The notes beneath the pieces were generated by a model. It did no database searches. It was not told the origin of the DNA and was given only the letters and a program-made list of their open reading frames with translations. A DNA stretch of 64,000 nt from Mycogone perniciosa (taxonomy: Eukaryota > Ascomycota > Sordariomycetes > Hypocreales > Hypocreaceae). How positions within the stretch are numbered: the first letter of the stretch is position 1; each line of letters begins with the position of its first letter. Both the position numbers and the translations under genes were made by a program. The stretch covers positions 62,001 to 126,000 of the forward strand of contig JAOALB010000003.1 in NCBI GenBank assembly GCA_025331125.1, given 5' to 3'. Positions 1-12,177 of the stretch are shown here, piece after piece.

Positions 1-354
1 ATTGTCGGATGGGTTGTCCTATCAATACTAGGAGAAGACAGGCATCAAGAAAACACACACGAGACAACAACGAGCTCGGGGTTGTGGGCTGGAATTGTTC
101 CGGTACATATGAAAGTCATGATAGTAGTACTAGTAGAAAAGCACAACGCGTCTCATTAGGATCGAGACGCGTTGAGTGGCCCCGCTTTTAAACAGCCACT
201 CTAGAGGTTACTGCCAGCTGTTGCAGGCTGTCGACAGCCGGCAATACACCGGCACTTTACACCACCAGAAAAAATGGACACTACTAGCACAATCTGCTCA
301 TGAAGCCTATCGCGATCTTGTCAAATTCCAATTGTCGCCGGTCGGCTCGTCAAA
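1..354. other. left edge, no gene; promoter side of uS4m
   Basis: I see no convincing coding region here. The notable element is a perfect hairpin at 144-174, listed separately. The first coding ATG to the right is at 355. Confidence 0.6.
144..174. repeat. perfect inverted repeat with two ACGCGT cores
   Basis: Bases 144-154 (CAACGCGTCTC) and 164-174 (GAGACGCGTTG) are exact reverse complements, giving an 11-bp stem with a 9-nt loop. Each arm contains ACGCGT (146-151 and 167-172), the MCB core bound by MBF-type cell-cycle factors in yeasts. It lies about 180 bp upstream of the uS4m start codon. A regulatory role is inference only. Confidence 0.6.
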
Positions 355-2038
355 ATGAGGAAGCCGTACCGCTTCTACAGTCTCAGTCGCCCGGTAAGTA
401 AATTCAATCCTGATTGCATAACCACAGCGGCGCCGCACCTATCCCCAGCGTGGTGGGATCCTCAAATACTAACCCACAATCATTACAGAAACTGCGACAA
501 TCATGGAACAAGTATAATCTCTACAACCTCTATCGCCAGGTCGGCAGGGAGCCGCAAATTAGAGGAGTACCAACATTCTTTCAGCAAAAATGGGCGGCAA
601 AGGCGAAAACCCGATCGTATCACGGCGAGCACATCCCAGAGAAGAAGTGGGTGCGCCTCTTCTCGCGCCGACTCCTCTCGGCCGTTGATATGCCGCCCGA
701 GTATCTGGCGACCCACGATGGCTCTGAGCAGGCTGCGGGTCGTGGTTCAGGCCTCACAACATCCAATGTTACGGCTGAAACCTTCTCCAAAGTCCCAAAG
801 CTCAGCAACCAGGAACGTCAAAGGCGAAGGCCGCCGCCATTCGGAGACGTGAACAAGCTGCTGTCAGACCAGTTCTATAACATGACTCCCTATATGCAAA
901 TGACATTTGCCCCCTTGGAGAGAAGATTGGACACGGCGGTGTTCCGGGCCTTGTTTGCCAGCAGTGTCCGACAAGCGCGCCAATTTGTTATCCATGGGGC
1001 TGTGAAGGTCAATGGAAAGAAGGTGCGCTGATAACAACCGTCTTTGCCATATTTAGTTACGTTTCTAACACCAACTAGATGGTTCACCCCTCCTATCAAC
1101 TCAACCCAGGGGACATGTTTCAAGTCGATATTGACAAGGTCATGTATGGAACTGGAGTACAGAAGACATCTGAGAGTGACAAGCGACTGCGCGAGAATCT
1201 CGAAGCACGACAGAAAAAGGCAGATGCTGCCTACCAGAGTGCTCTGAAGAGAGAAGGCGGCGATGTTGTCGCTGAAGTCAGTGCTGAGGGTAAAGCCGAG
1301 GCCCAGGCTGAGACTGAAGGCGAGAACTCTACGGGTGAAGGTGCTGAATCCTTAGCACCTGGATCACAATGGCAGTTGAACAACAGGGCTCTCAAATTCC
1401 TCTTGAAAGACGTCAAAAAGATCCTCAAGAACAACCCGAAGGACCTCACAGCCAAAGAGAAGAAGCAGCTCCGTCTGTTCCGATCAGATGCTAAACGCTT
1501 TTTGTCACACCCCGATAATAGTGAGGTTGAGGCTCAAGAGTTGGTAGAGGAACTGCAGCTGCAGATGAAGAGCCACGAGTTGATGCGCGAAAGTTTCGAG
1601 AAGCTGGATTTGAAGGAGAAGCAGCCCGAGGCCGAGGAGGCTGTGGCCAAGGAAAACGAGACGGTGTCAGAGCACAACAAGGAGAGAGAGGTCGAGAAAG
1701 GCCTTGAGGGCCTATCAGACGAACAAAAGGACAAGGCTAAGCGGATAATGGGGTATACACAGCTCTCAAGAGATGAGATGAGAAAGCTGGCTAGGCTACT
1801 CCAGTACGACGAGGAGAATCCTATAGACGACACGAAGCCATACGCTACTCCTTGGAGGCCACGTCCCTACATGTCGGCCTTTGCCTTCATTCCCCGATAC
1901 CTCGAAGTCAACCCCAATATCTGCGCAGCAGTCTACCTACGACACCCGGTTGCAAGAAGGGGCACAGCTGAGGTCCCAACGCCATTCAGCTATTTGACGA
2001 GCCAGCTTACCCATAATTGGTACCTCGAGCGAGGCTGA
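355..2038 (+). CDS. nam9: mitochondrial small-subunit ribosomal protein uS4m (Nam9-like)
   Basis: This encodes the S4 protein of the mitochondrial small ribosomal subunit, which binds 15S/16S-type rRNA early in assembly. Three exons read 355-393, 489-1022 and 1079-2038, with introns GTAAGT...ACAG and GTGCGC...CTAG, giving 510 residues. The S4 RNA-binding fold spans the second junction at about residues 155-215 (SSVRQARQFVIHG, then KVNGKK, then MVHPSYQLNPGD). A long Glu/Lys-rich, probably coiled-coil insert follows. The last 65 or so residues (PWRPRPYMSAFAFIPRYLEV...) are typical of fungal Nam9 tails. The basic N-terminus (MRKPYRFYSLSRP) fits import into mitochondria. The start is set by exon 1 joining in frame to KLRQSWNKYN. 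The family is clear; exon borders are inferred from splice signals. Confidence 0.9.
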
Positions 2039-3697
2039 ACTAGTGTGGTTTGGAGAGATACCTGGTTAGTCTGATGACCGCATATAAGTGGAGGAAAAGA
2101 AAAGAACGAGATGAAGCCATGTAGACTATGTACGCTGATGACACTGAGACACGCCCTTGCGTGTCTCTGCTCTGTAATATACGTCACGTTGTGAAAGTTC
2201 CACAAGGGCCCTATGTTCCATCTGACGCATCACATGGAATTAAACGCCATGACACACGAGAAGTGAAGCTGTCACTACGGCTTATGCAGATTACTCCTAG
2301 TGACGCCCAGTGAGCGTGCGAGTGCGTCAAAAGGCTGTTGCTAGATTTTGCAAGACTCCATTCCATTGTCTCACTCTGAAAGGAGAGCACTGCCGTGTTT
2401 CGTAAGGGTTGGTCATCAGTTGATCAAACACGCCCTTTGAGGTTTGTATAGACTCGTATAAGGTTTCTGATCCACTAACAACCGAGGATACCGCCGAAAT
2501 ATACGCCGTTCTCCTAATGCGCTGAACCGTTATGCAAAATTGGGTCTTCTCGGCACGTTCCGAGAAAAAAGGAAATAGATTGCGAGAAACGAAGTATCTA
2601 GATAATAGTATACGTATGAGTTGGGGTATGCACTTGAGGGACGTTGCCATTCTGCAGGGTTATGCAGTACAACTAGGGTATCCATGAACGTCTTGAGTTG
2701 GCAGACGTTGAAAATCAGTAGCATATATTAGTATCGGGAGTATTGCCAAGTTCAGAGTACTCCATTATGCCACACACTCCACATATGTCAGCAAGGTACT
2801 AGTACGGAGCATATACTTCGTAAAATTGCTTTGTAATGCTTGCGGTAGTCTGCTGGTCGTAGTCCGTACGGAGCAATGATCAGTATTATTCTATCTGACA
2901 AGCGGCACACTAACACTCCTCAAGCCATCTGGGGAAATGGATTGCTACCACCTAAGCCCACCTCTCTGCATCCAGCATCCGTGTAATATCGTAATTGGTA
3001 CTCCGTATACATTATATTTACATGACAAGGCTGTGTGAGACAATTGCCGTCCTAATGACTCATATCTTTTCATTTTCTGTTGGAATTTCTGCTTGGCTGA
3101 TAGAATGCTCATGCTTTCGGCCAACCGATTTCGCTGCCAAAGTCCAAAGTCACACGAGGCCAGGCCCGTTAGGGAGGTACCTCCGTCCCTCCATCGAGAA
3201 TTACGCACTCATTACCACATTTCTTCAGCTCACTCCCAATTCTCACTTTACCCCTACCAACTCATCATCTCACCACACAAGCCCAATTACTCACTTCTTC
3301 ACGCCCTGTTCTCCTATTGATGGGTCCTCCCCCGCCGCGATTCAGGGCCCGATCCCCGCATCTCCATCTCAGCGATCGCTTGCCTCCGAGAGCCCCGAGG
3401 CTTAGCTGCGTTGCCGGAGCGAGCCATGCAACGTACAGGGCGCACAATGACAAAGCAATAACAGCCACTTGATTGCTAAAGAAGTTCTCAGTCGTAGGTG
3501 TTTTATATACGACTTACGCGCGTGCACTCAGAGAGAGGACATTCTCAAGTTTGTGGCTCATCACGAAACCCTCCGCCAGAGTTCGATGCGACCTCGCGTG
3601 TGGGAGTTCCGAAACGTGACAGGCTTTTTGGCTAATTTTCTCCCAATCTGGAGCATCTGAAAGACAGCTCAAATCACCTCCGCATCCCCTCGGAAAA
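2039..3697. other. intergenic region, no gene recognised
   Basis: This holds the 3' side of uS4m and the upstream region of the Zn2Cys6 regulator. Open frames on both strands are short and look like no family I know. It contains one TACTCCGTA motif (2999-3007), a variant near 2866, and a 12-bp palindrome GGAGGTACCTCC at 3173-3184. Confidence 0.6.
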
Positions 3698-6417
3698 ATG
3701 GACCGCAGCAATCTGCGCATGGCCGCCGGTCAGCCGGGGCCTCCGGAGACCCAAAATGCGGTCCCGGAGGGTTCCTCAACTTCTTCTGCTGCGTCTGCAG
3801 TTGTACCGCCGAGGAAGAAGCCTCGCCGTGGGGGCGATCCTTCTAACCAGAAGCGACGATGTATCAGTACAGCTTGCATTGCCTGTCGGCGGCGCAAGTC
3901 TAAGTGCGATGGCGCCCTTCCCAGCTGCGCTGCCTGTGCCAGCGTGTATGGCACTGAGTGTATCTACAACCCAAATTCGGACCACCGCCGCAAGGGAGTC
4001 TACCGGGAGAAGGTGGACAGTATGAAGGCTCAGAGTTCAACTCTGCAGATCATCGTGGAAGCGATCCTTAATGCGGCCGACGATGAAGTGCCAGACATAG
4101 TCACCAAAATCCGCACCTGCGACAGTCTCGACTCGGTAGCCCAGGAGTTTCTCAGGCAAAGTGCTGAACCCAAGGACGACAGCCCAGGCCACACTGACGA
4201 GGAGGTCATGTCGTTTTTTCCCGTGGAAGGAGAGAGGGAGCTGGCGGGCAAGATGGGCGAGCTTCGACTTGAGAACGGCTCGGTACGCTTCATTGGCGGC
4301 ACCTCGCATCTGATCTATCTTGGTGATCCTCATGATGTACTGGGCTCCGATACTCCTCCTGAACAGTACATCTCAGGTGAAAATCCAATCACAACATGGA
4401 CTCGCGTCACCACCGATCCGCATCTCATCATGCACTTAATGAATATGTATTTCAGTTACCATTACGCATACTTTACCACCCTATCCAGGAAGCTGTTTTG
4501 GCGCGATTTCATGAGAGGCCGGGCTGGCCAGGAACCCGGCACAGCTTACTGTTCTTCACTGCTGGTAAACGCCATGTTAGCCCTCGGCTGCCACTTTACC
4601 GATATCCCTGGCGCATATGGCATCCCAGGAGACAGCCGAACCAAAGGAGATCATTTCTTTGCCGAGGCAAAGCGCCTCATCGTCGACAATGACGAGTATG
4701 AGAAGCCCCGTCTGGTAACGGTACAGGCGTTGGCGCTCATGTCTGTGAGAGAAGCCGGTTGTGCCCGTGAAACTAAGGGATGGGTTTACAGTGGCATGAG
4801 TTTTCGAATGGCTCTTGATATCGGTCTCAATCTTGAGGTCGAGGGGCTGGATAGAGAGTATATGACGGACGAGGAGATCGATGCAAGGCGAATGACATTC
4901 TGGGGATGTTTCCTATTTGACACGTGCTGGTCGAACTATCTTGGTCGCTTGCCGCAAATCCCAAAGAACTCATTCAACGTGTCAAAGATCGACGTCTTTC
5001 CCGACGAGGATGCAGCACTCTGGTCGCCATTTACTGACAGGGGGTTTGATGAGACCCTTGCACAACCATCAAGAACGCGTGCAGTCGCCCTGCAGATGTC
5101 CAAGCTCTGTGAGATCAGTAACGACTTGCTCATCTTCTTCTACCATCCTAGTCACATCAAGAGATCCAGCAGCAAGTCTCTCGAGCTGAAGAAACTCGGT
5201 GAACTCCACCAACGACTTGAAGAGTGGCGCAGGAATCTACCAAACGAGTTTGAGCCCAAGGAAGGCCAGCTGCCTAATGTGATATTGATGCAGTAAGTTA
5301 CAGCGACCTCTCCGGATTACAAAAGAAGGGCAGAGTATGATTAACGCGAGTTAGCACATTCTTCCATCTCCAATACATTCACCTTTTCAGGCCCTTTCTC
5401 AAATATCACCCCTCCGCGTCACCACTCCCATCTCACATTTCTCCACGGAGAATATGTAGTGCAAATGCCGGTGCCATTTCTAAACTCATGCGGCTATATA
5501 AGAAAACTTGGGATCTCCGTCAAATCTGCAATATTGCCGTGTATATGATACATAGTGCATGTACCATTCACCTTCTCAACTTGCCAGAGAAAACAGCGAA
5601 GCGAGACATTACTCATGGTCTAAAGCATTTGGAGGATATTGCTGAAGATTGGCTTTGCGCCAGGCGTACGTTGAGTATACTCAGCGTCTTAGCCAGGAAA
5701 TGGAAATGCGAACTGCCCGAAGACGCCGCCCTTGTTTTGAAACGGACAGACGAAAAGTACGAGTGTTATAGCACCTCTGATGTCCCATCGCCGAGGTCAA
5801 GCCTTGCCGGTGCATCGCCAATGACCTCGGACGATGGCGCGGCGCAGACCAACAGACAGGACTATGGGGCTTCTAACCTACAAACTTCGGCATCTATGGT
5901 TCAACCTACACTACAGTCATCGATTGGGGGGCGGATGTGCATGAACTCGCGTTTACAAGCGATTCCAAGTACCGGCCTCCTTCAAAATCGACATGGTATC
6001 CCGGTTGAACCTACCCAAATGGCATTCAGTCAAGAGATACTCGGGGGTTGGGCTCAGTCTCTGGGTATACCAATCAACGCAGATTCCCCAGCTTTGTCAG
6101 CAGCCAAACAGCGTGGTATGACGCCTGATAATGTGAGTCAACACAGCATGGGAAATGGGTCTCCAAACCAGGGAGCAGGCATGGACAGCCGAGAATGGCT
6201 TCTGACTGACAGTGCGAAACTTCATCAAAGCTTTGGAAGCTGGGACATGCCACAGCAGAATATCCCAGCTGACTCCGTCTTTATGTTTGGAGGCAATCAG
6301 GACGATGGTCTCAACAATCTGACACCAGAGAATCACGATTTGAGCGCATTTGAGGCGATAGCTGAATCCTTGACATCCCTAAGCCGCGACGGTTTGTTAC
6401 CGGCAGGTCTGGAGTGA
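3698..6417 (+). CDS. Zn2Cys6 transcription factor, NIT4/NirA-type
   Basis: This is a nuclear DNA-binding regulator. Exons 3698-5292 and 5355-6417 (intron GTAAGT...TTAG) give 885 residues, close to the usual size of NirA/NIT4 proteins. The zinc cluster is C60-X2-C63-X6-C70-X6-C77-X2-C80-X7-C88, preceded by a basic stretch (RKKPRRGG, QKRR) and followed by HRRKGVYREKV and a leucine-rich linker, an arrangement shared with NIT4/NirA and their paralogues. The fungal-specific middle homology region runs from about residue 240 to 640 (MHLMNMYFSYHYAYF; GMSFRMALDIGLNLE; RRMTFWGCFLFDT). The C-terminal 230 residues are Gln/Asn/Ser-rich, as expected of an activation domain. The ATG has a good context (AAAAATGG). 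The subfamily has many paralogues and no nitrate genes are adjacent, so a role in nitrate control is possible but not shown. Confidence 0.85.
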
Positions 6418-8506
6418 AACGGACAACAAAATTTCGGTTACTGAAAAGCAATATGGTTATAAATGTGCAAGGCGAAAAGGCGGGAATGTCGACAATCCAG
6501 GGGGCAGGCGTATATGGACAAATGTACCAATTTTTTTATACCATTGAATGCTTTTATCTCACTACCATTATACCATATAGGCAAGCATTCACCGGTTGTT
6601 TTTAAATGGGAGGTAGACGTTGGATAGCACCAAGCGAGGAGTAGTCGTATAAAAGCTACTTGGATAACCATCATGGGGTTGAGATGAGCAGACCTATGGT
6701 GATGTCCTCCTCGTGGATGCCACAACATTGTCGATTTACAACATGGTTATCGGGCTCCATGTCACTCGATTCTGCTTGCCTGGTCCTCACTGGGTATAAT
6801 ACGCATCGTGCTCTGGGGAAGAGCTGTCTGTCGGTCGTATCGGATCCTTCGCATCCCTTGCTCCACATGCCTCTCACAGCCCTATAGAAGGGGCGGAGAC
6901 TTTTCCCATTATTCATACGAGTAGGCCACGACATCTAGGGCATTATTAGAGTGGCTGTTCGGAGAGATTTCTTGGCTGTGGATACGACGCTCCAATGCCC
7001 CAGAACGTCCGGCATTTTGGAAGACATGTTAACTTTACGGGAGAGTGGAGTTGGTCTGAGGCTATGAACTTGCAATGTTTCGCGTGGTTCTGGTATTGCG
7101 ACGCGCCAAGAGCGCTGACGAATGCCCGCTTGAATGAGTTGGAGATGTCTTGGCTCTGGTCGTACGTAGACTAGAAGAGTTGGTGCGTAAGTCGGAAGAG
7201 CGCCAAAGAAGTCACAAGAAACGTTTCGGCGTCAAGGGATGGAAACATTTCGTTCCAAAGATTGGTAGAGGTCGTCCGGTGTCTTGAGAGATATTTTTAT
7301 CTATCTACCTGGAGATATGTTAGTAACTCTCGTGGTCTTGATGCGTTATTCGCTGACAGAGGGGCTGACTCAACCTTTACAGGGAGAATGATATGGACAA
7401 CTCAGGATGCCTACGCCGTCTAGACTTGGGACTTTTGCCACACGATATGGCCTTCCAGCAGAGACGAACAGGGTATTAGTGTTCGGTACGAGCTCTGCTG
7501 ACAAGACGCTACCTTTCAAGACATGGGTAATGAGCCGATTGGAACACAGCTGCCGGCAGGATGAAGTCTCCCAGAATCTGCTCAGCCTTGTGGACTGACT
7601 CCATAGTTGGAACTAGTGGTATGATTACGAAGAAGACGTCTGCCCTATACGACCCCCCGACCCTTTGTGGGATCCCCGATGTTACTAGGTAGGTATGTTG
7701 ACGCCATGGAACCGACCATCCATGGCGAAGATGATCGTTTTGCTTACTGGAAGATCTAGTTGAATAGTAATCAGGGGCTTAATTTTTTGATACTACTCCT
7801 CGTGCTCATAACTGTGGAGGTAGTTGGGCTCGCAGGCCGAGATTATGCCAGCCTGACAGAGCGTTTATGCGGCCTGTCCGTTTATGGCAAGAGTCGAGAT
7901 TTTTTCCGTCAACGGGACAGTACGAGTAAAGCGGCATGGGGAAATGAGTCAACAGACCAAACCAGCCTCCTTTCATGGACGATCGTCGCCAGGGTATGGT
8001 AGAACTCAGGGAATTTCCATGTTTCTCCGACGTCCAATCAACTGATAATACCGACGGCTGTTATAGTACTGCAACTAAAAAGGTATGTAAATAGAGGCCA
8101 GTCAGTCCATGCAAACGCCAATCTCAAGTGTTTCTGCTCGGTAATAAAAAATATAAATAAAGAACGCTATCGACATCGACGGGAGTACTCTGTAAGTCGC
8201 TCAAAGATCAGGACGCGTACCATCACCCCCACGTGGCGCTATGGACCTATAGTGTGTTCCTCTCGTATGGAGTACCGAAATCGCACCCCGTAAATCCCAC
8301 AGAATTTGAAAAGAGTGAACGGACGGGGTACGGTGAATCTCGGTGATAAGACGGCAACGCCTCACTCGTACCAAGTTGCTTCACACGTTGGATTGGTGGT
8401 ATTAAAATGCCTTCGTAGTGTGGTCATTATCAGAGGAGGATCGGTGAAACATGAAAGTGGAGGTGGGCTGATATTCTGATTCTGGAAAAGAAAAGAGATG
8501 AAAAAT

Positions 8507-8546
8507 TACGGAGTAATAGGTGTAGTAGTGCTATCACTACTCCGTA
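8507..8546. repeat. inverted pair of TACGGAGTA motifs
   Basis: TACGGAGTA (8507-8515) and its reverse complement TACTCCGTA (8538-8546) flank GTAGTG-CTAT-CACTAC, so the 40-bp segment can fold on itself. It belongs to the dispersed 9-mer family described in the findings. Confidence 0.6.
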
Positions 8547-8784
8547 TTACTATTAGCCATTGCAAGTGAAAAAAGAATGATTCACAACTCATGGCATTGA
8601 CGGAAATCACAGCCCGGCAACCCCCCCCCCTTCTACGGATACCTGTCAACCTGTCTGTCTAAACGGCACACGCATATGGTATTTCAGGCTTTTAGGCGAG
8701 CCTTGTCATTCATTGGCAGCCCGATGACGGCACATTCGGCCCCCAAAGATTAGGGCTGGGTGTCTGACAGAGGGCTCAACAATT

Positions 8785-8807
8785 TACTCCGTATGAAGTA
8801 CGGAGTA
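8785..8807. repeat. TACTCCGTA hairpin
   Basis: TACTCCGTA (8785-8793), a 5-nt spacer TGAAG, then TACGGAGTA (8799-8807). The arms are perfect 9-bp reverse complements. Confidence 0.7.
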
Positions 8808-11348
8808 CAAGGTAAGAATATTCAGTCCGGCGATAATACTCTCCATAGTACGAAGTACTCGGTAGAGAATTTTCTGGCCGTGTTCTGCAGGTTTCGGATC
8901 TATTGCATCTAGAACTTTTAGATCAAACCTGATAGGTAAACAACTATTCGACACATTTGCTTACGGAAGTAACCGTGCCGCGCGTAAGTTTAGCGAAAAT
9001 GGCACTAGGGCTTGAGGTTTCTTTCAGGTTTAGCGGCATTTCCACGACCCAGTATGTACTATATTCTCCTGGACATGGGGGTTGCCTATCTAAGCAACGG
9101 TCAAGCTGCGAGTTCAAAACGGAGTGATATTGTTGGAAAACGGTCAGTTCGCAATGATGATACTACAGCCTTCAAGGGTCAGCGTCAATGGATGAGCCCA
9201 CGAATAGCCATTCAAGGCAGTGCAAGCAGATGATGTAGAAAAACTTGACATGAGACCAATTAAGGAAACGGAACCAATCTCCCCGGTTCATGCAAATTGC
9301 CACATGTCTCTCTGAGCTTTTTGATCCATAGTGAGTGAGACAAGCATCGCCCGTCCCCGCTGGATAGACTAAACATATGAATGAGGGTCCCGATCTTTAA
9401 AGATGGAAACTCTCCTAAGGCCTTCGGATCTGTGCACATGGAGTATGGAGTAGTACTCATAGTACTAAATACATATCGAGACACGGGTGGTGGTATTTGT
9501 GGAATGCAACATAAAAAACGCGTTCCCCATCATCGGGTGCTCCGAGCCAAAATCCTACGATGTGCCGGTGTCCCGAGTCCCGACGAGCCGAAAAGTTGTT
9601 CTCCACGATCGCACCAAGACACTTTTTCTCAATTCTAGGGGCAGTGTCCAACACCCTGTTTAGCATCTTATTAATAACATCATTTATTGGCTATGTGGTA
9701 CCGGTTTTTTGGGGAGGGATTTGTGCCAGAGAGAAGAAACAATCTGCCGTTTACCAAGCCCGCCGCCTCGGCCCGTCCGGGCACTGTTGAACCGTTGATC
9801 TAGAAAGAGTAGAGAGAAGTCTTACTCTTCTGAAAATCATGAAGGTATAAATACTTCTGGCTGCCGCCATGTCCTGGATATTATCTGTCAATGCATGAAT
9901 CCCAATCTGGACGTCGGTATCTCTGCATCTTCGGTCGTGCTCCGAGTCTCTAACGCACCGACATTATGGTCGTCCGTGCAAGGAGGACGGCTACTGAGGC
10001 AGCGTATGCAGTCCTCCAATAGGGCCACCATTGGTTTCTCGATCTTACAAGTCTCATTTCCTGTGAATCGAACGAACCCGCAGAATTGCCAAGACGTTGA
10101 CAGGCCTTTACCAGCAGATATTGTGGTGAGGCGGTTATGATCTGCGGATCTGCAGAAATGGGAGTTGTTTCCGTACGCTAAATCCGAGAATTTCTGCCAC
10201 TCTGAGTCCGATTTCCAAACGGTCAATGATTCTCTGAGCAGGCAAACTTAGGCCGTTATTTACGGAGCTGCCAAAACGGACTAAACCTCCGTGGGGTAAT
10301 GAACTCTGAAGGAATCAAGGCGCACGGGCCCTGGAAAAATAATTCCAACGCACATACCACCTCTTAAAATTTAAATCCCCAAAATTAGTGTAATTTTACG
10401 AAACGCCGACTATCAGTAGTCATGGTACAGAGTACCTACTGATAAGAGGTATGTGTGCTATGTGATGTGATGTCATCCCAAGCCACGCAGATGTATATTT
10501 TTTCCTCAACTCGGTCAATCTCTCTACAAGCAGCAGGGGCCAGCTCACAATGGAGCTTCACGAGTCTCACGTTGGCGACATCTTGCCCACTCACACCCTT
10601 TCCCGTTTTCTGACAGGCACCGGCTGGAGGGAATCCGAATCCGAATCGACTACACAAACTGTGGCGCCACAATGGCAATCCCTGGGGGTCGCATGGCTCC
10701 CCTGTCGATGCAGGTTTCCCAAAAAGAAGCTACTAGCTAATTTGGTCCATTGGGGAAGCTTTTCCGGACCGTCTTCATGGACCGACGGCATGATTGACAC
10801 GACGATTCTATCCTAAGCCCATTGAAACGAGTATGGTTCGTCGCTGATGAATTCGGCCCTTGTGACGACGGTATCTCTCTCGGTCTCTCTCTCTCGCTGA
10901 GTCGACACCAGCTGACACGGCTAGCTGTCCGATTCCGGAAACTCGGGAATGTCTGGGTAGGGCGCTTCTGATTAGCACGGATCCGCGAATCCCATCTGCT
11001 GCCCAACCTGGATGGATGGCATGGATGGCATGGAAGCCAGATTAGAAGCTTCTGCACCATGTCTCAGGCGGGCGTCTCTTGTTCCCGCCACGCCACTGGC
11101 GTTCAACCATGACCATGGCTGTTGATAGTTCAACCATTAACTGTTGACGACGGTTCTCGCCTCAGCAACAGCTTCTTTCGAACGAACTAGCATTCGCGGA
11201 AGGCCCCCCAAACCGGCGATGCGACGATATGATACTAATAGTATGTGCTTGCTATCTTCGGCAACTCAGCGAGAACTTCGTGTGCTTTGCACCATTCTAA
11301 TAGTTGCTCGTCCTTTGGCCACGCGCACCAATTATAAGCACCACCACA

Positions 11349-11380
11349 CCCCGGCATCTCCACCTCGTCTCCACCTCCAC
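11349..11380. promoter_or_regulatory. cluster of CreA/Cre1-type SYGGRG sites upstream of xyr1
   Basis: Four matches to the reverse complement of SYGGRG lie within 32 bp: CCCCGG at 11349-11354 and CTCCAC at 11358-11363, 11369-11374 and 11375-11380. They sit about 800 bp upstream of the xyr1 ATG. Carbon repression of xyr1 by Cre1 is established in Trichoderma. The consensus is degenerate and this stretch is pyrimidine-rich, so chance is a real alternative. Confidence 0.4.
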
Positions 11381-12177
11381 AAGGGCCAGTGACCGCCGTC
11401 TGGCACCAACTTTTGGAACTCCGCTCCTCCACAACAACGGCCGTTGCTCTAGCGAGTTCTTCTCCTCCCCCTCGCGCGGGCGGGCTTGTCTGGGACTTTG
11501 GACAAAGGATGGAGGCTGTCAAGAGGGCTGCCCCGTGTTTAGGGCGTGAAATAGACAATTAAAAACGACAATCCCCCATATCTTAGCGCAGGATCATATG
11601 GTTCTCCAAAGAATTGTATTAACAACAGCTCCCTTGCCTGTTCTCTGCTTTTCAGGCCCCCAACCCGACCTTGCTGGCACTTGCAGCTCTTGTCCCCCCA
11701 TCCCCATCCTCCCCGTGACAGCAGTCCAGGTTGACACTCGAACCTCCACGAAATCTCGATAATGTCCCCACGGAATTCATTCTCTTCGTCGAAGCTCTGA
11801 GATCAGTCGGGTGCACGATAAACCGCAGTAATCCTCTTTGGCGTTTTGGGATCTTGTCTGCCGTATAATACATACCTATTAATAACGGGTCAGTTAATTG
11901 GGGCTCGTGGAGTTGGTTGTACTACGGAGTACTCCTCTCCCCAACAACATTTCTCCAACTACCACAAAAGCATCCCGAGGCAGCACAGAGCATATACCAT
12001 TACACCAGCATTTTGGACTTGTCAATCTCGAGCTTGCCATAGAAGGCGCACTGCACATAGTGTGGCTCTCCCTGGTTATCATTCATTCAGTTCTTTTCCC
12101 TCTCTGGGCCACTTATCACTTTAACAGCAACCGGGTGGAAATATACTCTGAAGTCAACAAGACAAAAGAGAGAGAAA

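Larger units (their letters stand above)
6418..12177. other. 5.8 kb gene-free region upstream of xyr1
   Basis: No open frame here looks coding: all are short, overlap in several frames and lack recognisable domains. It contains five perfect TACGGAGTA/TACTCCGTA motifs (8507, 8538, 8785, 8799, 11933), two arranged as hairpins; an inverted repeat CGCCATGG/CCATGGCG (7702-7709 and 7720-7727); a run of 10 C at 8621-8630; a GGATGGCAT tandem near 11010-11030; and a cluster of CreA/Cre1-like sites at 11349-11380. It probably includes a long promoter and 5' leader of xyr1 plus decayed sequence. A noncoding RNA cannot be excluded. Confidence 0.55.

Noticed and set aside
7702..7727. Inverted repeat CGCCATGG / CCATGGCG as a possible element end
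   Set aside because: Eight-bp arms only; no paired copy, no target duplication and no element between.
8257..8267. TTCCTCTCGTA, resembling the antisense of the large-rRNA sarcin/ricin region
   Set aside because: Only 11 bases agree; flanking sequence does not resemble rRNA.
10063..10080. TTCGATTC-like B-box on the minus strand suggesting a tRNA
   Set aside because: No A-box, acceptor or anticodon stems at the right spacing; no tRNA could be folded by eye here or elsewhere.
7407..10226. Several 60-110 codon frames in the xyr1 upstream gap
   Set aside because: Short, overlapping on both strands, no conserved motif or splice pattern; no transposon domains or terminal repeats seen.
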